A stretch of DNA of 64,000 nt from Crambe crambe. Taxonomy: Eukaryota; Porifera; Demospongiae; Poecilosclerida; Crambeidae. The notes under the pieces are model-generated. The model was given only the letters and a program-made list of their open reading frames with translations. It was not told the origin of the DNA and did no database searches. The DNA is taken from NCBI GenBank assembly GCA_963924555.1, contig OZ004591.1, positions 4,092,001 through 4,156,000 on the forward strand. The letters run 5' to 3'. Positions 14,639-28,125 of this stretch are shown piece after piece. Position 1 is the first letter of the stretch. Each line of letters opens with the position of its first letter. The position numbers were made by a program, and so were the translations under genes.

Positions 14639-15002
14639 AACAGGTCGCCCCTTAGATACAGACCTGCAAAAAAAGGCTTCTTAAACAGTTAATCCACTCT
14701 CTTCTCTGGATAAGTCACAGTAGAAGTTCCTGCAACGTCTGGATCTTCTTTTTATCAAGTCTGCTAGCTACCGGTGACTGTACTTCCACATTCGCAGTAT
14801 TCGAGCCGCTTTATGGCGGAGGAAACGACGACTTGAGGTAAATATTACCGCACTGGAAGCTGACTCTTCATTAGCACCTAGGTAGCCGAATGGCCTGAGA
14901 ATTCCCAGAAACACAACGGCAGCACCCTGCCCCCGACTTTGTGGGGTCAAACAAAAGGTCGCGGTAATTGGACGATAAATTTACGGCCCTCGGCTCCGTG
15001 TG
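14639..15002. promoter_or_regulatory. Shared divergent promoter region, KDM6A / CMC4
   Basis: Only 364 bp separate the KDM6A ATG (14638, minus) from the CMC4 ATG (15003, plus). The interval is more GC-rich than its surroundings and contains no AATAAA and no convincing TATA box, as expected for a bidirectional housekeeping promoter. A small minus open frame (14768-14950) probably reflects 5' UTR sequence. Transcription starts cannot be placed from sequence alone. Confidence 0.55.
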
Positions 15003-15919
15003 ATGGAAAAAGACTTTCTGAAGCTTGCTGAAAAACTGTGCAAAGAAAAAGCTTGTTTTATACAGAGTTGTTTACAGGGTAAGCTTAACCTTAAATGTAC
15101 GTATTTATTGTTTGTGCTGTAAACTTATAACCAAAACGAAAATCACATGGGTGTTTTTTGCTAGATTACTTTCAGAAATCTTTGTTTAGTTATCTTCCTC
15201 AAAGAAGTACTCAGTAGACTGTTGTCTTTGTATTGTATCCTTCATGATGCTCTATGCTTATCATATGCATATATTTGTCTTGATCGATTGAGGATGGGCT
15301 AGTATCTGACCATACTTTACCTCTTTTTTTTTGGCCGTAGGTGTCCATGCCAGTTTAATAGCTGAAGAAACCAATAAACTTTCACAGTAGTTCCAGTAGC
15401 TACAGACCTGATGTACAAGGAGAAAAGATTAGACTTATTTGTTGTTTTTTGTTGTTTTTTTTGTTTTTTTTGGATTGGAGGGTGTTCCAGTTAAGACTTG
15501 AAGACAAGCTCACAAGAGCTGCTGATGATAGCAGGACACTGCCTAATGTGATGTCCTGTCAAATGTCCAGTCAAACTAGAAATGACAGGACATCAACAAA
15601 TTTCTTATCAGAAGCTCTGTTTTTTTTAGTTGGTTTCACTAGCTAGTCTTGATCACTGGTCATTCTATAAAATGGGTGTGTATATCAGAATTGGGTTGGG
15701 GGGGGGGGTGGGAGAGAGAGAGAGATGCTTAAATTATTACAGTGTCCATGAACTTCGTTTCATTTCGTTGTAGCACATAACTACCAGGAGAGTGCATGCA
15801 TTGCTGAGATTGAAGCTCTGAAATCTTGCTGCAAGAAGCTAAAGCCAGAAGTGCTAAAACACTCAGCCTACTGCGCGGGAATAGAATCAAAGAAGAACAA
15901 TACTAAGAACAGTCGTTAA
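15003..15919 (+). CDS. CMC4: CMC4-like twin CX9C mitochondrial protein
   Basis: Two exons (15003-15078 and 15774-15919) joined in frame, with Ala26 split G|CA, give 73 aa. Cysteines at 13, 18, 23, 34, 44, 45 and 59 form a twin CX9C helical hairpin (C13-X9-C23, C34-X9-C44), and the segment EKACFIQSCLQ closely matches the CMC4 signature in animals. Members of this family are small disulfide-bonded proteins of the mitochondrial intermembrane space imported by the MIA40 route. Length is close to the 68-aa human protein. The gene is divergent from KDM6A and its stop is 76 bp before the TMEM33 start, with no polyadenylation signal in between. It was found by splicing, since neither exon is long enough to stand out as an open frame. 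Confidence 0.88.
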
Positions 15920-15995
15920 AGTAGTCAATATACGGTAAGTGATTAGTGATTACTAAATCTGGTATTCCATATTGAATGTTATTATCCAGTCAACC

Positions 15996-18639
15996 ATGTC
16001 GGGCACACCTGAAGAGAGCAGGCAGGAGAGCGAGCCTCAACAGTCTCTAAGAGTTAGTGAGATTTATCACATCTCTCACACTGGCAAAAAGTTGTTGATC
16101 TTCCTTCATTATTTCTCAGGGGTACATAACGAAAGACATGGCTTCCACCACCCTCTTCACCATGCGTATGATCACAATCATAGGAACGCTGATATTTCTA
16201 CTGGCCAGTTTTGGGTAAGTTGACCAGATACGTAATACGACAATTTAAAGTCTGATGCCTAACTATAATTCTGAACAGTTTGGTTGCAACACTGTATCTC
16301 ATATTCTCAATGGTCATTCCATTAATATTTTTATTTCTTGCAGGATATTTGGGGGTTTAGGGCATAGCAGCTACCTCAATGCGATGCTCACTGCATTCTT
16401 CACATTCACCATCCGACTTTTCCAGAGAAAGCAGGAAAGACAGGTCAAGTTGGGTACCCTAGAGATGGAAATTTATTTATATTATCCAAAGACGGGGAAA
16501 GTTTATTTCATAACAATAATGGCCCCACTCTATCTTCTAGTTATTGATTGAGCTATATTATCATTAAATTTTTAGAAAGCAGGAAAGGTTGAGTGGAATT
16601 GAAACATCCAAAAATGGAAAAAAATTTTCCCACTCTACATATCTTCTAGTTACTGATTGAGATATTTGATTTTTTAGATCCATGTGTTCAGTAAAGATAT
16701 GTATTTGCTTGCCACCACTGAAGATGCTGGTCACTACATGCTCTATTGCTTCTTCTACTACTACCAGCACCCTCTCTCAAGTAGGTTCATGTACTAGCTT
16801 TGCAATCCAAAACACCATCTCTTCCCAGTTCACATTAGTTCCTTTGGCTGACGCCTTAGCTTCTAATTAGTGTCCTGGCATTTCTAGGACATTTGAAAGG
16901 ACATGTAGCCTAATAATATCCATTCATTTTGTCCTGATAAATGAATCATGATAGGCCAATTTTGAGCAGAAAATGTCCTGCGTCCTACTATTATCAGCAG
17001 TTTTGTAATAGTAAAGTCATTCTTCCTCATGTTAGTGTTATATTCTCTATTGTCTTTGTTTAATAGCACCTCCTCAGCTAATAAAGAAATCTTTTTTCTC
17101 TCTCTCTCTCTCTGCTTAGTTTATTTGATTCCTCCATTCCTCTACGCTGTTCTTTTCAGTGTCAAGTACACCAACGGACTCACTCCTGTAAGTTTCATCA
17201 GTTTTAGGTGTGCTAATTAGAGTCATAGTAAATATTTTCCTCTTCCATACGTTACCTGCAGTTTCTTCCACAGTTCCTTGCAAAGTGAGTTACCAACAAT
17301 GGACATTTATGATATCATGCAATAGCTGTCACTGTGTGAATGCTAACTGGTCCCATTTTCACAATGGGAACCTGCTAGCACAGCTTGCAAATATCATTTA
17401 TCTCTGGATGGCTGTATTTGAAATTGATGTTGACTTTGTCAGTGGAGTTTACTTTTCACCCCCACCTTGCATGATCATAGCTACCATTGAGAATGTACCT
17501 AAACAAACCAGCCATGAAGTACTGGGGTAGGGGGCAGGATTTAGAAGTTGTTTCCACTTAGGGGCAGGATTTATAAGTAGTTCCACTTAGGGGAAATATA
17601 TTTTCCACTTAAACAATTTTTTTCCAAATCACCTTTTACAGATAAAAAAAAAAAGAAAAAAGAAGAGCATACTAGACAAATCTGTATTGTAATATATCGT
17701 GGAGGTTCTTCCAAACAGTTTTGCTGTTTATCATGAAAACATCCTCTCAGTATGACCCTCTATACTCATGTATTATGTCTCCTTTCAGTTTGATCAGTCA
17801 ACTCAATAAACGTATCGCAAATGGACAGGCGGAGTTGCGGAGATTCATTGCTTATACCGAGATCTTCTTGATGGTGGTAGTTATTTGGAATGCTTTGACG
17901 TAAGCCTATCACATTACACTGGGCCTAGGCTAGTGGAATGGACACTTGGAACCCAGCTTTTCGTCCTTTGTAGAGAAGTTGTCCTCTTTTGATGGTTAAT
18001 TTGTATAGAATACAAAAGATTGTCCTTCTACTGTATTAGCCTGGGAGTGCATCATGGAGTTCATTCCTTACTTTCTTCCCTTGGGCTAACACTGAAATAG
18101 AGGTCCACCAACTACGAGATCCCCATTGCCTGCATGTTTTGTTTTTTTTTTTGGTTTTTATTTTTTAAAGCAAATGTTCCTTTTTCTAGAGGGTACATGT
18201 TTATTCTTGCCCCATTGATCCAATACAACTTCCTGCGGCTTCGCTACCAGTCAGTCAGAAATCACTCTGTTGCGTAAGTGTCATTCTGTTCGAAAGGGTG
18301 TTTAGCTAGACTATTGTATATGGATTTTGTGGTTTTGAAAGCAAGGGAAATCAGGATGTGCTTGTATATCTTGGGGGGGGGGGGGAGACCCCCCCCCCCC
18401 CCCGAGACTTCATTTATTTTTTCCATCCTTCCTTCTTCCTTCCAGCAAGCACTATACAATAATAGCCATCATGTTTGTTTTTTTTCTCTTGCAGACTGGT
18501 ATTCTCTGAACTTCGTATGGGTGCTGACTACCTATCCAGACATCCCCGCTGTCCATCCATAGTAGCCACCATCCTCACCACAGGAATAACTTACATCTCA
18601 AAACTAGCACCTGCTCGGCAGATGAGGAGGGAGGCTTAA
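15996..18639 (+). CDS. TMEM33: Transmembrane protein 33 (TMEM33/Krüppel homolog 2/Pom33 family)
   Basis: Nine exons (15996-16052, 16120-16214, 16344-16443, 16678-16780, 17120-17187, 17262-17284, 17789-17899, 18190-18273, 18495-18639) chain in frame to 786 nt, 261 aa. Family landmarks are an N-terminal membrane segment (ITIIGTLIFLLASFG), a second hydrophobic stretch (LIPPFLYAVLFSV), the cytosolic helix NKRIANGQAELRRFIAYTE followed by IFLMVVVIWNAL, and the C-terminal YNFLRLRYQSVRN / ELRMGADYL block ending KLAPA. TMEM33 proteins reside in ER and nuclear-envelope membranes, bind reticulons and nucleoporins and modulate the unfolded-protein response. Exon 6 is only 23 nt. The gene follows CMC4 closely enough that a shared transcript is possible. 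Confidence 0.93.
18373..18403. repeat. G13/C15 homopolymer inverted repeat
   Basis: Thirteen G (18373-18385), the spacer AGA, then fifteen C (18389-18403), in the last TMEM33 intron. It is an almost perfect hairpin and also G-quadruplex-prone. It could be real or partly an assembly artefact of a homopolymer run. Confidence 0.85.
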
Positions 18640-18706
18640 GTTCTCCTCTCATTAGGTGCAATTACCACTCATTGTGGCTATGTAATGTAATTAGGTTTTT
18701 CTGTCC

Positions 18707-18712
18707 AATAAA
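18707..18712 (+). promoter_or_regulatory. TMEM33 polyadenylation signal
   Basis: AATAAA 68 bp after the TMEM33 stop codon, followed by a T/G-rich stretch (TATTGTTGAATTTGTT). It is the first canonical hexamer downstream of both CMC4 and TMEM33. Confidence 0.65.
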
Positions 18713-18845
18713 TATTGTTGAATTTGTTAGTATGAACCTCCTTCCCAACACACAAATAATAAAATGGTTGAATACGAATTTACATGATTGAATGATTGAT
18801 CATAAATGGTGATTTTTTATGTATTTGTTGTGTAACACTGGTGAT

Positions 18846-19808
18846 TTACTTCTGCAGTACGAGGTATCGGAGCATACGTTCACCTGTAGTCCTGTACTTC
18901 CATGTCACTTTAATATCGCCCACTTCTTTCATTGCTTTAGAGTTCAGAACTATCTCATTAATGTAACCGGCAGTTGTCTTCTCCACATTGCCAGCTTTAC
19001 CAGGCTCTCTTGCAGTATCGGAATCTTGGGTCACTGCAAGTGTCCTATCACTGCATGAAGAGTGGTAACCTTTGGATGTTTTTTGTAATTCGTTGGAAGA
19101 AGAGAGAGTTTCCATGTCACATTGTTCCAAATTGGAACTTGCTTGGAGCCAAGAGTTTGATGCCTTCTCGTTGTTGTCAACATGGTATGAAGAATTGGAA
19201 CTTATTTTAAGCCACTTGCTTGATTTTGAAGTGTTGTTGCTTGGGTTCACAGTGTGGGGTTCTGTGCCTTGTTTGAAGTTGAATCTAAGAATCTGCATGA
19301 AAACCATGGCCATCTCAGACGACTGAAAAGTTTTGAGTGCATTCACCGAAAACCTATTGGAATTGAGGTTATTGGAATTAATTGGATGTAGGAGTCACAC
19401 AATCAAGACCTACCAGCTGGAACTGATCATCAGTCCTAGATGACTGCCCTTAATTGGAAATGAGAGTGGGGGATCACTCAACTTCACAAACTTTCTGTAC
19501 AGTACATCCTCAAATTCCCTTACATCTCTGGGCCCAACTGGCTTCTTGTAGCACTTGCACTGACCTATAAACATAAAGTGGGCCCTCTGAAAAAAACCTG
19601 TAATTAACCACAGTCACTCCTTACCCACAATGGGTATATTCCTGTCCTGAAGAATCCAATGACCGAAAAAATCCTGACCCATGTCCTTTGAACCGCCGGT
19701 GTGCTTTAAATGGAACGCATAGTTCTTGAGAACTTCTAGTGTCAACTCCTCATAGGCTAGACCAATACTATAAGACGATACGCACCATCGTATTGCAGAT
19801 AATCTCAT
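18846..19808 (-). CDS. Unrecognised protein divergent from MCM7
   Basis: Minus-strand open segments fit one gene. A first exon of about 61 codons runs 19808 to 19625, with donor GTAAGG. A second runs about 19564-19414 and encodes GQCKCYKKPVGPRDVREFED and then a hydrophilic stretch. A last open frame of about 155 codons ends with a stop at 18846 and reads KVTWKYRTTGERMLRYLVLQ near its end. The junction between the second and last segments does not keep frame with the simplest sites, so the model is incomplete there. The middle of the last segment is Ser/Asn-rich and low-complexity. I do not recognise the family. It starts 146 bp from MCM7, head-to-head, suggesting co-regulation. It converges tail-to-tail with TMEM33. 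Confidence 0.5.
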
Positions 19809-19954
19809 CTTTCATCTTCGAACGGCACTTTAAATTTTCCCGCCAAAAGTACCCGCCTTTTTCAGCTAATCGTGCATTCATTGGTCAATTCATAATTAAC
19901 GCCCACCCAAACATATACATTTTGTGGGAGTCGAGAAGACCTAGTACCTAGAAG

Positions 19955-23752
<3,798 letters not shown>

Positions 23753-23914
23753 CACATGGATAGGCAGACATTGTGAACGTTATAAAGCTTCCTGTTACAC
23801 CAACTTTTTAAAAGAAACATTTTGAAATAACTTTGTCGATGAAAATAATATTAACTTACAAAACCTATACATAAAAAAAACAACTAACTTTTTATGTGTG
23901 CATGTGTTCAGAGT

Positions 23915-26389
23915 TCACTGGAATGTTTGGATATTGTCCAGGAGTTCAGCAGCTGAGGGTCTGTTGTCTTTGTCTTGCTGAATGCATCGTCGGATCAAGT
24001 CCACCCAGTGCTGGTCTTGGATGGATGCTATCAACCTCTCACGAGCTGAGACTTCAGGGAACCGACAAGTGCACATCTCGACAAGGAGCACCCCAAAACT
24101 GAAGATATCCATCTTGGGGGACTGGAGGGAAGGGTTGTGTGCCTCTGGGGCGGCATACACAGGAGAACCTGGTCCCACAGTCTGCAGTTGCTGTTGGAAG
24201 TTGACTGAGCCATAATCGGTGACTTTAGCTCTCCAGCGATTGGAAGGCAGAGGCTCGAGGAGGACATTGGCACTGCTGATGTCGCGATGGACAATCGGGT
24301 CTGGTTGTATCAGGTGGAGGTAGTTGAGGGCTTTGGCCACATCTAGAGAGACAGTGATGGTGAAAATGGCTGGCAAATTCTTCTGCTTCAGCTGTTGTCG
24401 TAGATTGGTGGGCATCAATTCAGTGAGAATCACCATCTCTTCTTGCAGTGAAGCTCCAATGAACTGCACTAGATTGGGGTGGCGAAGTTTCGATGCCATG
24501 TTCATCTCTCGTATGAAGAGATCATGGTAATACTCGTACTGCAGTTCCTTGTAAAGGAGTTTTGCAGCTACTCTGGTCCCTCTGAACTTTGCAACCATCA
24601 CCTCTCCCCAACCTCCTCCACCCAAATTCTCTTTCGTGATGATGATTTCATCTCTCTGCACTACCCAATGCCTCTCCTCCTCAGCTCTCCTCTCTGGCTG
24701 TCTGGTTTGCTGTAAGGACATTCTCAATCTTCTCTCTGCTTCAACTTGCTCCTCGGATATTCGAGCTCTTCTCTCAGCTTCTGCAGCTCGTCTCTCAGCT
24801 TCTGCAGCTCGTTGTTCAGCTGTTTGTCTTCCTTCTGCTTCCCAGGCTCGTTGATTGGATTCTACAAAGGAAGACAATTTTAATGATCGCTGCAATTGAT
24901 ATCCAGAATCATGCTGACATTACTTATTGAAGCAATCCAGTTACCTGCTGCTAATCTCCTCTCTGCTTCTGTAGCTCTCCCCTCAGCTGTGAGCAGCCTT
25001 CTTTCAGTGTCACCAAACCTCCTCTCTGCTTCCCTTGCTCGTTGTTCAGCTTCATGTGCTCTTCTCTCTGCCTCTGTGACTCGATCGGACTCTACAGAGG
25101 AAGATGATAATTACAACAACGATAATTTCAACTAGCCATACCTGCTGACACTCTCCTCTCAGCTTCCCTGACTCTTTCTTCAAGATCCCTCACCACTTCA
25201 TCCCTTCCAACCACATCCACTGGTCTTGCTGCTGCTGCACTCTGCATTTGACTCATCTTCATCATTTTCTCCCTGATCCTCTCACTTGTCCCTCGCTGGC
25301 TGTTGTCAGCTACATCTGTCAGCACCCATTCTCCAGTGAGAGACTGCAACTCTGCAAGACAACAAAAATAATAGCATTGTGAAGCTGAAACTGCACCCTA
25401 TTAGGAGACTAATCATTGTGAACACGACATCCTGATCAACATGACAGGTTGATGTTACAGTATCATCATAACTCTGTATATAATCTGCTATCATTCACTA
25501 TCTGAGCAATTGAATAGTACTATGAGCTACTTTACATTGATGTTTCTGAAGGAATGCAGATATTCTTCATTCTAGTGATCTGATCTACAGGCAACATTGA
25601 TTAGCTGTTCAGCGATTGAGCTGATCATGACTCATTGTGTATTCAGTTAATGGATGCAATGAGTAAAGCTGACTCTCAGGTGATATGAATTCATCCAGAC
25701 AGTTACATAACTATGTACATGTAGGAAACTGTAATTTTACCACAAAGCACTTACACTTACTGACAAAATGCTGTACAGTCAATCATGTTTGCCTATTGCA
25801 TTAATGCACATGCTGGATACTACTAATCATGACAGACCACCTGGTGAATTTAGAGTGTAGACCTAGATGAGTCATGAGCTATAAATAACTAGAACTAGTT
25901 ATAAAGAGTTAAATAAGTACATGTCAAAATTAACATTGCACTTTGTCCTAGTAGTATAATAAAAGGAGCCTCACCAAATCGTAGCACAGTGGTCATGGAC
26001 AACTTCTTGAAGTCATCATCAGTCTTGGGATTCTTTGGCCACTCAAGACAACCACCAAACATGACAACCTCTGTCATTCCTGGACTGATAGTAGAGGCAG
26101 CAGCACAATGCCAAAATCTTGACTGGAGACTTGAAACTTGGATCTGCACATCATGCATGCATGTGTTTAAATATACACCTGTACACAACATTTGAACAGG
26201 ACAGCTGAGCTGAGTGGATATCAGCTACAGCAAAGTGGACACATGTCTATTGTTTGATGGAGCACGTTTGGAATACTCTCATCGTTATGACACAGTTCAG
26301 GTGAGGTATCGAGCTTGTCACTCAGTTAATCACATTCACTTACCTCTTTCCACTTCCTTGAGTCTAGATCCAATATCCACACATCACTG
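23915..26389 (-). CDS. TKL-like protein kinase with coiled coil, 5'-truncated Kelch copy (A)
   Basis: The last exon (about 24863 down to 23915) encodes coiled coil then a complete kinase domain: glycine loop GGGGWGEV, VAAK lysine, HRDISSANVLL catalytic loop, DYG in place of DFG, and YAAPEA activation-segment end. Upstream exons at about 24944-25090 (coiled coil), 25142-25351 (LQSLTGEWVLTDVADNS module) and 25975-26150 (last Kelch-like blade) are nearly identical to copy C. Beyond this only the end of the next exon (ILDLDSRKWKE, up to 26389) survives, twice, through a local duplication. The two N-terminal Kelch exons are absent, so no proper start is visible and the copy may be a pseudogene or use a new promoter. 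Its N-lobe differs markedly from copies B and C while the C-lobe is almost identical. Confidence 0.72.
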
Positions 26390-26618
26390 CACATCAAGCA
26401 TGTGTTTAAATATACACCTGTACACAATATTTGAACAGGACAGCTGAGCTGAGTGGATATCAGCTACAGCAAAGTATGGACACATGTCTATTGTTTGATG
26501 GAGCATGTTTGGAATACTCTCATCGTTATGACACAGTTCAGGTGAGGTATTGAGCCTGTCACTCAGTAAATCACATTTCCTTACCTCTTTCCACTTCCTT
26601 GAGTCTAGATCTTATTAA
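26157..26618. repeat. Local direct duplication of a truncated Kelch exon and intron
   Basis: About 230 bp beginning CATGTGTTTAAATATACACC (about 26157-26393) is repeated directly at about 26394-26618. Each copy carries the 3' end of the Kelch exon (coding LDSRKWKE) and its donor. Both are broken off where paralogues B and C continue into the rest of that exon. Confidence 0.8.
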
Positions 26619-26629
26619 TCTTTTTTTTT

Positions 26630-28125
26630 TTTTAGCTACATGATAACACTTTCTTGCTGGGAAGCTAGCTATAGCTAAATCTAGTCTATTTTGTATAGCT
26701 ACCAGCAAATAATCAATCGAGTGTCTCTTCCCCCATATTTGTGCATTGCTCCGAGGCTACTATTATTATGAGGTATATGAGTTGTTTTTTTCTCTAATAA
26801 ATTACATTGATTACATTGCAAGCAATGAGGTGGGCCAACTAGCCATTAGCTATTAAGGCCCCCTTGAAGGGAGTAGGTGTAAGAATGAGAGAGAAGAGGT
26901 AAGAAAAATAAGACTAATGAGACTGACTAAAACAAGTTTTCTATTGAATTTTATCACGTAAGCTGAGAGAAATAAGAAGTTTGAAACAAACCTGTTCACA
27001 ATTTAAAGGTAAAGTTACAATTTACAAGGTAAAGTTTACAAGGTAAAGTTTACTGAACTCTATAGGAGAACCTAGCTATTTGTAGTTCTGAGATTGAAGT
27101 TTGTTCCAATTTTGAAATGATCATGCTTGCTCACAATAGTTGACTAAGTGGCAAATGTATCACTTTTCTGGTTCTTTGCTCCACCGATTCAGTTTGTATC
27201 CCACCCAAGTGTGTCAGCTATGCAAGCTAGCAGGGTCAAGGCCTATCATCATTCAGCAGGGGAAAAAATTCATGCAAGGTAGCTCCCATAACCACCATTC
27301 TGACACACTAGCTAGCTAATCCCTACTGTACTACTTCAGATAGAAATTCCAACTTCACTTCCAAAGGTTTTTGTGCCCATTTGTAGGACTCAGATTTCCA
27401 TGGATGGTTGCCTGCACGAGTTGCATGGATCATTGCACTGAATAAAGCATGTTACGTACAATAATATGCTTCATTAGCCACACAGTAGCTATAGCCTATA
27501 ATTATTATACCCTCCACAATTTTCTTTGTAGTCATCAAATATTAGTTTGGCCATAGCAGCAGTAGTTCCCATGACCATGCTTATGTTGTTTTGTGATTTT
27601 ACTATCAGTGATGCTGCTTTAATTCTCTCTTACTCAGAAAGTGCATGATAAAATAACATCTGATGTAGCTATTTTAGGGTGCATTTTAGAAATTTACAAA
27701 TTGCACTGCACATAAATAATTTGAATGTGTAGCAATAAAATAAATTGCTCAATAATTTTTGACTGCTAGAACTTTGCGTCAAATTTGAAAGTATAAAAAA
27801 AGTGAACATCATTAGCTAACTAACTATGAAGTGTATCATGTGCAGTATTTTGTGGTGAGTGAAGTTGCTAGACTTGGATTGAATAGTCTCACAGCATCTA
27901 TGATGGCTTTCCATGTTGGGGGAGGGTCCACCGTTCTCAGCCACATCTTAAGAACCTCAATGAGAGCTGCTTTGTCTTCCTTTCTCTTAAATGTGTCGAG
28001 TTCTCCTGAGTCCAACTGCAACTGAATACCAATGAACTCCCATTCACTGGCCACTGTAGTGTAGAGTTCACTTGTGAGGTCTTTGAGAGTTGGTTTTTGC
28101 AGTAGGTTTTGTGAAGGAATTGATG
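26630..28125. repeat. Left arm of a 1.47-kb inverted repeat
   Basis: Matches 58927-60392 in reverse orientation, from the Death-domain exon (27836 onward) through about 1.2 kb of non-coding flank to the TAGCTACATGATAACAC motif next to a T-run at 26622-26632. The arms differ by scattered substitutions and a few small indels. The non-genic stretch 26633-27835 shows no open frame or RNA gene. Confidence 0.85.

Noticed and set aside
23982..24215. Plus frames repeated opposite each kinase domain (MHRRIKSTQCWSWMDAI)
   Set aside because: Antisense shadows conserved only because the kinase C-lobes are near-identical.
25306..25494. 62-codon frame identical in three intron copies (MIADYIQSYDDTV)
   Set aside because: Lies in the intron upstream of the LTGEWVL exon; identity reflects recent duplication, and no start or splice support distinguishes it from intron.
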